DNA of 64,000 nt, taken from NCBI GenBank assembly GCA_001898505.1, contig MKTZ01000025.1, positions 1 to 64,000 on the forward strand, read 5' to 3'. Source of the DNA: Sphingobacteriales bacterium 50-39 (GTDB taxonomy: Bacteria; Bacteroidota; Bacteroidia; Chitinophagales; Chitinophagaceae). A program made the translations under genes and the position numbers. The notes under the pieces are model-generated. The model saw nothing but the letters and a program-made list of their open reading frames with translations, did no database searches and was not told the origin of the DNA. How positions within the stretch are numbered: position 1 is the first letter of the stretch; every line of letters starts with the position of its first letter. Positions 18,165 to 25,820 of this stretch are shown in pieces.

Positions 18165-19268
18165 CTAATCTTCGAATTTGCTGAGGTTTTTTTGGATGAG
18201 GGCGAGATTCTTTTGAAGGGTCTGTTTAAGCTGTCTTTTGACCAGCTGGCCCATGGAATCGCACTTATAAAAGGCGGGGTTCTTAAAATGTTCACCTAAT
18301 TCTGTCCGCAGCTGGAGCAGCTTTTCGGGGCTGGCGATCCTGTCCCTGGACATGATATTCAGCAGGTCCATCAGCCTGAAGCGGGAGGAGGCTACCCGGA
18401 AGGCCATCATAGTACGCTCTTCGGTCTGGTATTGTTCGATGGAATCCTTGTTGAGGTATTTCAGACACAGCTCTACGAAGGCGATGTTTTCCTTAAAGAA
18501 CTGTGGTATATACAGGTTCTTTCTACCCTCGTAAGACTGTTGATCGAAGTCAATGGACCGGATGCGGTATTGATAATCTTCGATGTCGGGGGTAATGTCC
18601 ACGACAAAATTATAGGCGCGCATGTCGCCCAGCAGGCGGACGAAGCAGCGTTCGTTGAATTTTACAAACTCTTTGGAGAGCCTGATCTTATTGGTCTGGG
18701 AATCATTGAGGAAGCTGCGGATGAACACGTCGCCCGGGATTCCCGGGATATGTTCTTCCACCAGGGTGTTGTGATGGGTGAAGAACGTGATGCGGTTGGG
18801 TGAGAGCAGGTGTTCCAGCTCAAGGCCATAGATACGGGAGGCGTCGGCCTGCTTGATATAATAGTGGTCATAATTGTCGTTGAACTTATTGACGATGCGT
18901 ATGCGGAAGGGGTTGGAGTTGGCAAAGCTGCAATAGTCGATACGGGCTACGTCGAGGTGTTTGGTAAAGCTAAGGTCGCCTTCCGTCTTGAGTATGGCGT
19001 ACATCTGGACCAGGCCATCCCGGATAAAATCCCAATGACGCATGTCATAAAGGGCTGTCTCCCATAATGTGTCCTGGTTGTTCTTGTCCTTTAGCGGTAC
19101 GGAATAAGTGATATGCTGGAGCAGGTCGCGATAAGATACGGGGAGGCGTACTTCACGTCCATGATGTTTGAGATAGTTGCGCAGGGCTTCTGTGACGGGA
19201 AAAATAGGTTTTTTCCGGGACGGCTTATTGGACCCGTCTAAGGGAGTGGATAGATCGAGGAACTGCAT
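18165..19268 (-). CDS. Conserved protein of unknown function, faint kinase-like motifs
   Basis: About 367 residues from the ATG at 19268; a TTG at 19319 could add 17 residues. No signal peptide or membrane helix. I do not recognise the family. The segment CFVRLLGDMRAYNFVVDI followed about 20 residues later by IRSIDFDQQSYEGRK recalls the catalytic loop and the metal-binding DFD/DFG of protein-kinase-like folds, and an upstream ITFFTHHNTLVEEHIPGIPGD segment could be the hinge. That is a guess from pattern only. A 111-base gap separates it from fbaA downstream; a large structured inverted repeat lies just upstream. Confidence 0.7.
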   Translation of the reverse strand: MQFLDLSTPLDGSNKPSRKKPIFPVTEALRNYLKHHGREVRLPVSYRDLLQHITYSVPLKDKNNQDTLWETALYDMRHWDFIRDGLVQMYAILKTEGDLSFTKHLDVARIDYCSFANSNPFRIRIVNKFNDNYDHYYIKQADASRIYGLELEHLLSPNRITFFTHHNTLVEEHIPGIPGDVFIRSFLNDSQTNKIRLSKEFVKFNERCFVRLLGDMRAYNFVVDITPDIEDYQYRIRSIDFDQQSYEGRKNLYIPQFFKENIAFVELCLKYLNKDSIEQYQTEERTMMAFRVASSRFRLMDLLNIMSRDRIASPEKLLQLRTELGEHFKNPAFYKCDSMGQLVKRQLKQTLQKNLALIQKNLSKFED

Positions 19269-19347
19269 GTCCAAATGTCGGATTTTCCCCTCATTTAAAG
19301 GCTCGTAGTTGGAGCGCAATTGGGGAGATGGAGGGACTCGGTAAGAG

Positions 19348-19397
19348 CCTCCTGCTAAATTCGCTCGCTAATCAGTCCTGATGAGTTTAGCAGGAGG
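19348..19397. repeat. Large perfect inverted repeat
   Basis: Twelve-base perfect arms CCTCCTGCTAAA (19348-19359) and TTTAGCAGGAGG (19386-19397), with outer GGTA (19340-19343) and TACC (19399-19402) also complementary. The loop holds a second small stem ATCAG/CTGAT. It sits 30-80 bases upstream of the minus-strand gene at 18165-19268 and could fold in its leader, or act as a cruciform or protein site. Confidence 0.6.
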
Positions 19398-19581
19398 GTA
19401 CCGGAGTTAAAGCAGGTGGTTGTTTCTAGGATTGGACACCTGTGGTTTTTCTCGGACGTTGGATCTCAGATAAGCTTTTTATCGGATGAATTGGATTTTT
19501 CAGGATAAGTTTCGTTTCTCAGGATCGGTTCTTCAGGGGTTGGGTCTTTCAAGGATGCGATTGGACTCAGTTTAGGATTAG

Positions 19582-19668
19582 CCCAATTGGTCTTTTAAAG
19601 AAATTTAGCCCAATTGTGCTAAAGGTTTGATGTCTGTCCTTCGGACGACGAACCGTTGGTTCGTTTGG
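19582..19668 (+). repeat. Dispersed repeat, copy 1
   Basis: Begins CCCAATTGG, then TTTAGCCCAATTGTGC, then GATGTCTGTCC and the imperfect palindrome TTCGGACGACGAACC / GGTTCGTTTGG at 19641-19668. The last 34 bases (19635-19668) are matched by copies at 19900-19933 and, inverted, at 51193-51226. Confidence 0.75.
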
Positions 19669-19793
19669 TTTCTCAGGATCTTTGACTGTTCGGTTTTTCA
19701 GGATCTGGTTCTTTGGTTATTGGTTTTTCCGGATCTTGGATCAGAGCCTTGACGTTGTGTTCTAATGTCTTGCGGTCAATCGTAGGATAAAAG

Positions 19794-20009
19794 TAGAAGT
19801 TGATTGATATTGGATTTTGTAACCTGGAATTTCTTTAGAGTATTGGACCCAATTGGTCCATTGGAAAATTTAGACCAATTGTGCCGAACCATTGATGTCT
19901 GTCCTTCGGACGACGAACCTCCGGTTCGTTTGGGTAGTTCAGGTCTTTTACTGGATATTGGATCTGGTTTTTCGGATATTGGGTGATTGATATTATCAAT
20001 CAACTTCTA
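19794..20009. mobile_element. MITE-like segment with 16-base terminal inverted repeats
   Basis: TAGAAGTTGATTGATA (19794-19809) is perfectly repeated in inverse orientation at 19994-20009, enclosing 184 bases that include repeat copy 2. Size and non-coding content fit a miniature inverted-repeat element. No clear target duplication is visible, so the call is tentative. Confidence 0.4.
19848..19933 (+). repeat. Dispersed repeat, copy 2
   Basis: Same layout as copy 1: CCCAATTGG, then TTTAGACCAATTGTGC, then GATGTCTGTCCTTCGGACG and ACGAACC/GGTTCGTTTGG. The last 34 bases differ from copy 1 only in the three-base centre of the palindrome. Confidence 0.75.
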
Positions 20010-20210
20010 TATCAAAAATAATTTGTTAAAATTGGAAAGGCAATAGAGGAATTGCTCTACTTTTTGATGACAGTAAATACTAAAATGCTAGTAATCATCG
20101 CATAAGAAGAATAGTAAAAGCCCAATATGAGGGTATGGGGAACTTACGATAATTCGGGCACATCCGGAATGATGATGTTGTTAATCAATAATTTATATTT
20201 TTTCCTAGGT

Positions 20211-21572
20211 TTAAGACCCCAGTGCGTGGATGACATCATATTTTGTGACGATGTGGTAATTCCCGCTGTCGTCCTTGGCCAATACGGCTCCATTTTCGCG
20301 GGTTATGAGGGTGCTCAACCTCTCCAGAGGGGTGTCGAAGGATACAATGGGGTATGGCTTTTCCAGCACTTCTGCGATCTTTTTCCCCTTTATATCCTGT
20401 CCATTGCTCATCATGCGGGCGAAAAGGCCGCTCTCGCTGATGGCGCCAATGGGTTCGCCCTGTTGGAGGACGGGCAGGTTTTCCACATTGTATTTCTGCA
20501 TGAGCTCGAAGGCCTCTCCTACGGTCTGGTCGGGGTCGGCGGTGATGAGGCGTTTGGCGCCGCGGCCTGAAATGATATCCTTAAAGGTCTTTACATCCAG
20601 GAAGCCTCTTTCCATCATCCACTGGTCGTTATAGACCTTTCCGACATAGCGGCTGCCGTGGTCATGCAGGATAACTACCACCAGATCGTCTTTTTTCAGC
20701 AGATCCTTTAATTGAAGCAATCCCTGGACGGCCGTACCTGCGCTATAGCCGCAGAAGAGACCTTCCTCCTTGGCGATGCGTCTGGCCATGATGGCGGCGT
20801 CCTTATCCGTCACCTGTTGGAAGACGTCTACGTATTTCATATTGTAGTTCCCGGGTACGAAGTCTTCTCCGATGCCTTCGCTGATATAGGGGTGCACTTC
20901 ATTCATGTCTACTTCCCCTGTGCGGAAATATTTTGTCAGGAGGGAACCATAGGGGTCCATGGCCCATACCTGTATCTTCGGATTCTTTTCTTTCAGGAAC
21001 ATGGCCGTTCCAGTGACCGTGCCGCCTGTACCGGTGGCTACGACCAGGTGGGTGACCTTGCCGTCCGTCTGCCGCCAGATCTCGGGGCCGGTGGTCTCAT
21101 AATGTGCCTGGCGGTTGGCCAGATTATCATACTGATTGGCATGAAAGGAATTAGGTATCTCCTTTGCCAGCCGGCGGGCTACGGAATAATAGGAATGCGG
21201 GTCTTCCGGCTCTACATTGGTAGGGCAGACGATGACTTCGGCGCCGAGGGCTTTCAGGATATCGATCTTTTCCTTCGATTGCTTGTCGGTGGTGGTAAAA
21301 ATGCATTTATATCCTTTTACCACGGCAGCCAGGGCCAGGCCCATGCCGGTGTTGCCGGAGGTACATTCGATGATGGTCCCGCCGGGCTTCAGCCTGCCTT
21401 CCTGTTCGGCCACTTCCACCATTTTCAGCGCCATCCGATCTTTGATGGAGTTGCCGGGGTTAAAATATTCTACCTTGGCCAATACGGTACATGGCAAATC
21501 TTTCGTCAATTTGTTGAGCCGGATAAGAGGAGTATTACCGATGGTCTCGAGAATGTTGTTTTTGATATCCAT
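20211..21572 (-). CDS. Cystathionine beta-synthase (PLP domain plus CBS pair)
   Basis: About 453 residues from the ATG at 21572, chosen because MDIKNNILETIGNTPLIRLN is the usual N-terminus; upstream in-frame codons are not protein-like. Fold-type II PLP domain (1-320): PLP lysine in NPGNSIKDRMALK (about 42), phosphate loop TSGNTGMGLALA (about 70) and GTGGTVTGT (about 175). Two CBS motifs follow (about 335-450). There is no heme-binding N-terminal domain. Condenses serine with homocysteine to cystathionine, or makes cysteine from O-acetylserine; the CBS pair favours the former. Divergent from tex with 73 bases between. Confidence 0.88.
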   Translation of the reverse strand: MDIKNNILETIGNTPLIRLNKLTKDLPCTVLAKVEYFNPGNSIKDRMALKMVEVAEQEGRLKPGGTIIECTSGNTGMGLALAAVVKGYKCIFTTTDKQSKEKIDILKALGAEVIVCPTNVEPEDPHSYYSVARRLAKEIPNSFHANQYDNLANRQAHYETTGPEIWRQTDGKVTHLVVATGTGGTVTGTAMFLKEKNPKIQVWAMDPYGSLLTKYFRTGEVDMNEVHPYISEGIGEDFVPGNYNMKYVDVFQQVTDKDAAIMARRIAKEEGLFCGYSAGTAVQGLLQLKDLLKKDDLVVVILHDHGSRYVGKVYNDQWMMERGFLDVKTFKDIISGRGAKRLITADPDQTVGEAFELMQKYNVENLPVLQQGEPIGAISESGLFARMMSNGQDIKGKKIAEVLEKPYPIVSFDTPLERLSTLITRENGAVLAKDDSGNYHIVTKYDVIHALGS

Positions 21573-21611
21573 ACCTATTATTTCGGATGTAAAAATAACA
21601 TAAAGATACTT

Positions 21612-21619
21612 TACATTTG
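21612..21619 (+). promoter_or_regulatory. Candidate -7 element of the tex promoter
   Basis: TACATTTG, followed by C, is an exact match to the Bacteroidota TAnnTTTG(C) element, 26 bases before the tex ATG. No clear -33 element. Confidence 0.45.
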
Positions 21620-21645
21620 CACCCCGCATTTTTTGGAACAAAACT

Positions 21646-23949
21646 ATGGAATCTACGTACATACAAAAGATAGCAGAAAAGCTAAGCCTCAGCCTCAAAC
21701 AGATCAATAATGTTCATGGTCTGCATGCAGAAGGTGCTACCATTCCCTTTATGGCACGCTACCGTAAAGAAGCTACGGGCAACCTGGACGAAGTGCAGAT
21801 CAACGATGTGGTGGAGCAGATCAAATATTTCTCCGAGCTGGACAAACGGAAGGAGACGGTGCTGAAGACCATCGAAGGACTTGGCAAGCTTACGCCGGAG
21901 CTGAAAGAACGTATCGACAGCTGTTATGATGCCACGGAGCTGGAGGATATCTATTTGCCATATAAGCCCAAGCGCAAGACCCGGGCTACCACCGCTATCG
22001 AGAAAGGGTTGGAGCCGCTGGCAAAATTTCTTTTTGAACAGGGAGCGGGAGATCCTGGTGAGGAGGCTGCCAAATTCCTGAACGACCAGGTGAAGGATAC
22101 CAAGGAAGCGTTACAGGGAGCACGGGATATCATCGCGGAATGGATATCGGAGAATGAGCAGGCCCGCGGCAAAGTGCGGCAGCTTTTCAATGAAAACGCC
22201 GCGCTCAGCTCCAAAGTGCTGGCATCAAAAAAAGACGAAGAAGAAGCGCAGAAATACCGGGATTATTTTGAATTCAATGAGCCGTTGGCGGCCTGCCCCT
22301 CTCACCGGATATTGGCTATCCGTAGGGGTGAGAAGGAAGGCTATCTGATCATGGACCTCAATATCGACAAACAGACGGCTGTGGATGATCTGGAGAGAAT
22401 ATTTGTAAAACCCGGACAGGGGGCGACGTCGGCGGCGGGAGAAGTAAAAAAAGCCGTCGAGGACTCCTTTGACAGGCTGTTGAAGTCCAGCATCGAAAAT
22501 GAATTCAGGCTTATCAGCAAAAATCGAGCGGATGAAGAGGCGATACGGGTGTTTGCGGAGAATCTGCGCCAGCTGCTGCTGGCATCGCCGCTGGGGTCCA
22601 AGAGAATCTTAGCCCTCGACCCCGGCTTCCGTACAGGATGTAAAGTAATATGTATGGATGCCCAGGGTACTTTTCTGCACAACAGCACCATCTATCCGCA
22701 TCCGCCACAACATGAGGTGCAGGCCAGTACGGCCGAGCTGCGCCGGCTGGTGGACAAATACGATATCGAGGCCATTGCTGTGGGAAATGGGACGGCAGGT
22801 CGTGAGACGGAGCAGCTGGTGCGGGGCATCGATTTTGGAAAAAGGGTGAGCATCTTTATGGTCAATGAAAGCGGGGCTTCCATTTATTCCGCCAGCGAGA
22901 CTGCCCGTGAGGAATTCCCTGACCAGGATGTGACCGTGCGTGGCGCCATCAGTATCGGCAGGCGTCTGCTGGACCCTTTGAGCGAACTTGTAAAGATAGA
23001 TCCCAAATCCATCGGGGTTGGGCAGTATCAGCATGATGTCAACCAGAACAAGCTGAAAGAGGAGCTGGACAGGGTAGTGGAGAGCTGTGTGAACCATGTG
23101 GGTGTGGATCTCAATACCGCCAGCAAGCATTTATTGACTTATGTATCCGGACTTAGCGCGACCCTGGCAAAGAATATCGTGGAATACAGAACGAAGAATG
23201 GGGCCTTCGCCAACCGGGAGGAATTGAAGAAGGTGAGCCTGATGGGGCCAAAGACCTTTGAGCAATGTGCAGGGTTCCTTCGAATAAGGGAGGCTTCCAA
23301 TCCGCTGGATAATAGCGCTGTGCATCCCGAGACCTATAGCGTGGTGGAAGCAATGGCCGGCGATCTGGGTTGTACGGTGACGGATCTGATACAACAATCC
23401 GAGCTTCGCAAAAAAGTCGTCAAAAAGAAATATGTCACGGAGAAGGTAGGGGAATTTACCATCGATGATATCATGAAAGAGCTGGAAAAGCCGGGGCGTG
23501 ATCCGCGCAGTGTCATCGAGGAGTTCCGCTTTGAAGAGACCATCAAGACGATGGAGGATCTCAAGCAGGGCATGACGGTGCCGGGCATCGTAACCAATAT
23601 CACCAATTTTGGGGTCTTTGTGGACATTGGCGTCAAGCAGGACGGGCTGGTGCATATCTCCCAGCTGAGCAATACCTATGTATCGGACCCCAATGAGGTA
23701 GTGAAGCTGCAGCAGAAGGTAATGGTCACCGTTATGGAGGTGGATATTGCCCGCAAACGTATTTCGCTGTCCATGAAAGGTAATAAGCCTGCTGCCGGCA
23801 AGCCGCAGGGTGGGGGGCAACGTCCCGCTCAGGGCGGGGGACATCATCCCGGCAAGGGCCCCGTGGTGAAGGGCGGAGGAGACAAGGCGGACAAACCATT
23901 AGATCCTTTTCAGGCGAAGTTGGCGGAGTTGAAAAAGAAATTCAAATAG
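21646..23949 (+). CDS. tex: Tex family RNA-binding transcription accessory protein
   Basis: 767 residues, typical Tex length. Order of domains: N-terminal helical Tex domain (1-190), YqgF/RNase H-like domain (about 320-450, RILALDPGFRTGCKVICMD), helix-hairpin-helix pair (about 480-560, VDLNTASKHLLTYVSGLS), and an S1 RNA-binding domain (about 640-710, GMTVPGIVTNITNFGVFVDIGVKQDG). A Gly/Pro/Lys-rich tail (about 710-750) ends in a short conserved helix. Cytoplasmic; binds nucleic acid and influences transcription. Confidence 0.95.
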   Translation: MESTYIQKIAEKLSLSLKQINNVHGLHAEGATIPFMARYRKEATGNLDEVQINDVVEQIKYFSELDKRKETVLKTIEGLGKLTPELKERIDSCYDATELEDIYLPYKPKRKTRATTAIEKGLEPLAKFLFEQGAGDPGEEAAKFLNDQVKDTKEALQGARDIIAEWISENEQARGKVRQLFNENAALSSKVLASKKDEEEAQKYRDYFEFNEPLAACPSHRILAIRRGEKEGYLIMDLNIDKQTAVDDLERIFVKPGQGATSAAGEVKKAVEDSFDRLLKSSIENEFRLISKNRADEEAIRVFAENLRQLLLASPLGSKRILALDPGFRTGCKVICMDAQGTFLHNSTIYPHPPQHEVQASTAELRRLVDKYDIEAIAVGNGTAGRETEQLVRGIDFGKRVSIFMVNESGASIYSASETAREEFPDQDVTVRGAISIGRRLLDPLSELVKIDPKSIGVGQYQHDVNQNKLKEELDRVVESCVNHVGVDLNTASKHLLTYVSGLSATLAKNIVEYRTKNGAFANREELKKVSLMGPKTFEQCAGFLRIREASNPLDNSAVHPETYSVVEAMAGDLGCTVTDLIQQSELRKKVVKKKYVTEKVGEFTIDDIMKELEKPGRDPRSVIEEFRFEETIKTMEDLKQGMTVPGIVTNITNFGVFVDIGVKQDGLVHISQLSNTYVSDPNEVVKLQQKVMVTVMEVDIARKRISLSMKGNKPAAGKPQGGGQRPAQGGGHHPGKGPVVKGGGDKADKPLDPFQAKLAELKKKFK

Positions 23950-23950
23950 G

Positions 23951-23968
23951 CGGTCCCGGCCAGGACCG
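23951..23968. terminator. Small hairpin between convergent tex and anti-sigma genes
   Basis: Perfect 6-base arms CGGTCC and GGACCG with a 6-base loop, directly after the tex stop. No U-run on either strand, so it is a weak terminator candidate. Confidence 0.35.
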
Positions 23969-23977
23969 ATGGGAACA

Positions 23978-24511
23978 TTAGCTTTCTCCGGCCTGGCGCT
24001 GTTGTCTTTTTCGCTGGAGGTACATGTCCAGCATGACGAGGCCCAGGATCACCAGCACCAGGATGAATACATTGGTATAGGCGCTATTGAAGACCCTGCT
24101 CCAGTCGAGCTTTTTCATTTCATTTTCCAGACCTATGTGAGGTAGGATGTTAGTGGAGGTCGACGGCGCGGACCACTTGAACTGTCCCAGGCAATAGACC
24201 AGGAATCCACCGATCAAGGTCAGGAAGAAGGCTCCGATGCTACGGATGATATTCTTGTTGATATAGGTCTTGGTGGCGGGTGCGACGTGGTGACGGGCTA
24301 TCTCTTCCATGACATTCTTTGTAAACCGCATGGAGGGCGCTTCCAGCTCCGCGTCATTCATCATTTGATGGATATTCAGCAGCTCTTTGTATTTGTGCTG
24401 CCATTCTATATTTTCTGCAATAAGGATCTGGATCGCGGACCTTTCTTCGGGACTGCCGAGTCCATCGATGTAATCCCACAAGCGTTCTTCTATTTGAATA
24501 GGTGTATCCAT
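23978..24511 (-). CDS. Putative membrane anti-sigma factor
   Basis: About 177 residues from the ATG at 24511, which leaves 16 bases after the sigma gene stop; an upstream in-frame start at 24556 would overlap that gene. Cytoplasmic N-terminus (1-85) begins IEERLWDYIDGLGSPEERSA, like anti-sigma domains of Bacteroidota but without a zinc HxxxCxxC motif. Two membrane helices follow (about 88-108 and 145-165). Position directly after an ECF sigma gene supports an anti-sigma role. Confidence 0.7.
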   Translation of the reverse strand: MDTPIQIEERLWDYIDGLGSPEERSAIQILIAENIEWQHKYKELLNIHQMMNDAELEAPSMRFTKNVMEEIARHHVAPATKTYINKNIIRSIGAFFLTLIGGFLVYCLGQFKWSAPSTSTNILPHIGLENEMKKLDWSRVFNSAYTNVFILVLVILGLVMLDMYLQRKRQQRQAGES

Positions 24512-24527
24512 AGTTATAAAGTTATTA

Positions 24528-25118
24528 TCATTCCCCCTGTATCTCACGTACCTCATGGCTAAAATGTTTTTCCATTTTGTCTTTCAGACGATGTCTGGCC
24601 CGGTGAAGCTTTACCTTCACTGTATTAGGGTCCAGATGCATGATCTTTCCGATCTCTTCCAATGACTGCTCCCCTTTATAAAAGAGAGAAAGCAGCTGTG
24701 CGTCATCCGGGCTTAGCATGCGGATCGCTTCATTGACCATGGCATGCCTGGATCGCTGCTCGATGGTGTTGGCTGAAAAGGCTGACTCCCGGCTTTCCAG
24801 CTGTACGAAGGTCCGTTCATCGTCAATGGAAGTGATATCCAGTTTCTTTTTCCGGAGGAAGGTGATGCAGCTGGTGCGGACGATGGTGTACAGCCAGGTG
24901 CTGAATTTCGACTCCCCACGAAAATCTGCCAATGAGCGATAAGCCTTTACAAATATGTCCTGGGATATCTCTTCTGCGTCCTCGCGGTTGTCGGTAAAAC
25001 GCAGGACCAGGGTAAATACATAATTCCGGTAGCGTTCGACCAACTGAGCAAAAAGAGCTTGCTCTCCCTGGAGAATTTTTCTAATGAGTTCTGTATCAGT
25101 AAGTCCGGTGTTCAACAC
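24528..25118 (-). CDS. ECF sigma factor (RpoE-like)
   Basis: 196 residues. Region 2 at about 20-95 (LVERYRNYVFTLVLRFTDNREDAEEISQDIFVKAYRSL) and region 4 at about 130-185 (LSPDDAQLLSLFYKGEQSLEEIGKIMHLDPNTVKVKLHRARHRL). Start codon GTG at 25118. A GTAACC-N16-CGTC promoter-like motif ends 9 bases before the start, suggesting autoregulation with an almost leaderless mRNA. The following gene is its probable anti-sigma factor. Confidence 0.93.
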   Translation of the reverse strand: MLNTGLTDTELIRKILQGEQALFAQLVERYRNYVFTLVLRFTDNREDAEEISQDIFVKAYRSLADFRGESKFSTWLYTIVRTSCITFLRKKKLDITSIDDERTFVQLESRESAFSANTIEQRSRHAMVNEAIRMLSPDDAQLLSLFYKGEQSLEEIGKIMHLDPNTVKVKLHRARHRLKDKMEKHFSHEVREIQGE

Positions 25119-25126
25119 GGTAATAT

Positions 25127-25152
25127 GACGGGGGCTGTAGGGATCAGGTTAC
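25127..25152 (-). promoter_or_regulatory. ECF-type promoter of the sigma gene
   Basis: On the minus strand GTAACC (25152-25147), 16 bases, then CGTC (25130-25127). This is the classical ECF -35/-10 layout. Two similar motifs with the same spacing face the other way. Confidence 0.6.
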
Positions 25153-25207
25153 ACCAATATACGATTTTAAATACCTTCCTGGTCAGGCGGAAGATTTTTC
25201 CGGCCCT

Positions 25208-25233
25208 GTAACCTGCCGGTGCGATGGGTAGTC
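25208..25233 (+). promoter_or_regulatory. ECF-type promoter 1 facing the DUF6249 gene
   Basis: GTAACC (25208-25213), 16 bases, AGTC (25230-25233), within a 29-base direct repeat whose second copy is at 25286-25314. Shared flanks are CTGTAACC and GGTAGTCC. Confidence 0.5.
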
Positions 25234-25287
25234 CTAATTGCTGTAAACAGGCGAAAAGCTCTTTTCAGAAAAAATCTATTAAAAGCT

Positions 25288-25313
25288 GTAACCCCGGTGG
25301 ACCTGCGGTAGTC
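25288..25313 (+). promoter_or_regulatory. ECF-type promoter 2 facing the DUF6249 gene
   Basis: GTAACC (25288-25293), 16 bases, AGTC (25310-25313). The predicted start of transcription near 25320 would give a leader of about 45 bases to the ATG at 25367. Confidence 0.55.
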
Positions 25314-25366
25314 CGATGTTATGGCCGAGAGCCGAAAGCAATTATTAAAATTAAAAAAACAATACA

Positions 25367-25762
25367 ATGGGATCTGATCAATTAGGTGTTTTATGGCTGA
25401 TACTTTCAAGCCTTGGCATTTGTGCGACGATATTTGGCATACGATACATGCGGAGCAGAGAGAATATGGCGATGATCGACAAGGGGCTGGACCCCAGTAT
25501 CAGGCCGGAGAAGCCCCGCCCTGCACCCTTCCGCAACCTGAAATGGGGTCTGTTACTGGTAGGGGCCGGCCTTGGTCTTTTTGCTGCCTATCTGCTGGAC
25601 CATACGCTCCTATACAGTGTAGGGCACGATAACAATCGCTGGGGAGACACCAACGGAGCGAATGTGCCGATATACTTTGCGATGATCGCCATCGGTGGTG
25701 GTTTAGGGCTGATAAGCTCTTACCGGATAGAAAAGAAAGAACTTTTGGATAAGGAGAAATAA
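25367..25762 (+). CDS. DUF6249-type small membrane protein
   Basis: 131 residues with three hydrophobic segments: about 8-26, 60-80 and 103-120. The juxtamembrane sequence MRSRENMAMIDKGLDP between helices 1 and 2 is characteristic of the DUF6249 family, often found near ECF sigma factors in Bacteroidota. It is divergent from the sigma/anti-sigma pair and preceded by two ECF-type motifs, so it is probably a member of that regulon. Function unknown. Confidence 0.8.
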   Translation: MGSDQLGVLWLILSSLGICATIFGIRYMRSRENMAMIDKGLDPSIRPEKPRPAPFRNLKWGLLLVGAGLGLFAAYLLDHTLLYSVGHDNNRWGDTNGANVPIYFAMIAIGGGLGLISSYRIEKKELLDKEK

Positions 25763-25790
25763 CCCTAAACCCGCAACCAACAAGGAATAG

Positions 25791-25820
25791 ATAGTCCACT
25801 CAAGGGTGGACTATTTTTTT
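25791..25820 (+). terminator. Terminator after the DUF6249 gene
   Basis: Perfect 9-base arms ATAGTCCAC (25791-25799) and GTGGACTAT (25806-25814) with a 6-base loop, then a run of seven T to 25820. It overlaps the last codons of the convergent protease gene. Confidence 0.85.

Larger units (their letters stand above)
19320..20210. other. Long gene-free spacer rich in repeats
   Basis: No credible coding frame in 890 bases. It holds a large inverted repeat (19348-19397), two copies of an 86-base repeat (19582-19668 and 19848-19933), a 216-base segment bounded by 16-base inverted repeats (19794-20009), and about nine degenerate copies of a unit like TTTTTCAGGATNTTGG between about 19445 and 19985. 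Base composition is T/G-skewed on the plus strand compared with the surrounding genes. From 20010 to 20210 it is AT-rich and I see no element in it. Confidence 0.75.

Noticed and set aside
19445-19985. CRISPR array
   Set aside because: The repeat units are degenerate, unevenly spaced and there are no constant-length spacers or cas genes.
19776-20003. 75-codon minus-strand frame in the repeat-rich spacer
   Set aside because: It lies inside the inverted-end element and dispersed repeat; composition is that of the repeat, not of a protein.
20712-21710. 332-codon plus-strand frame opposite cystathionine beta-synthase
   Set aside because: Shadow of a well-conserved gene on the other strand; no domain or signal in its translation.
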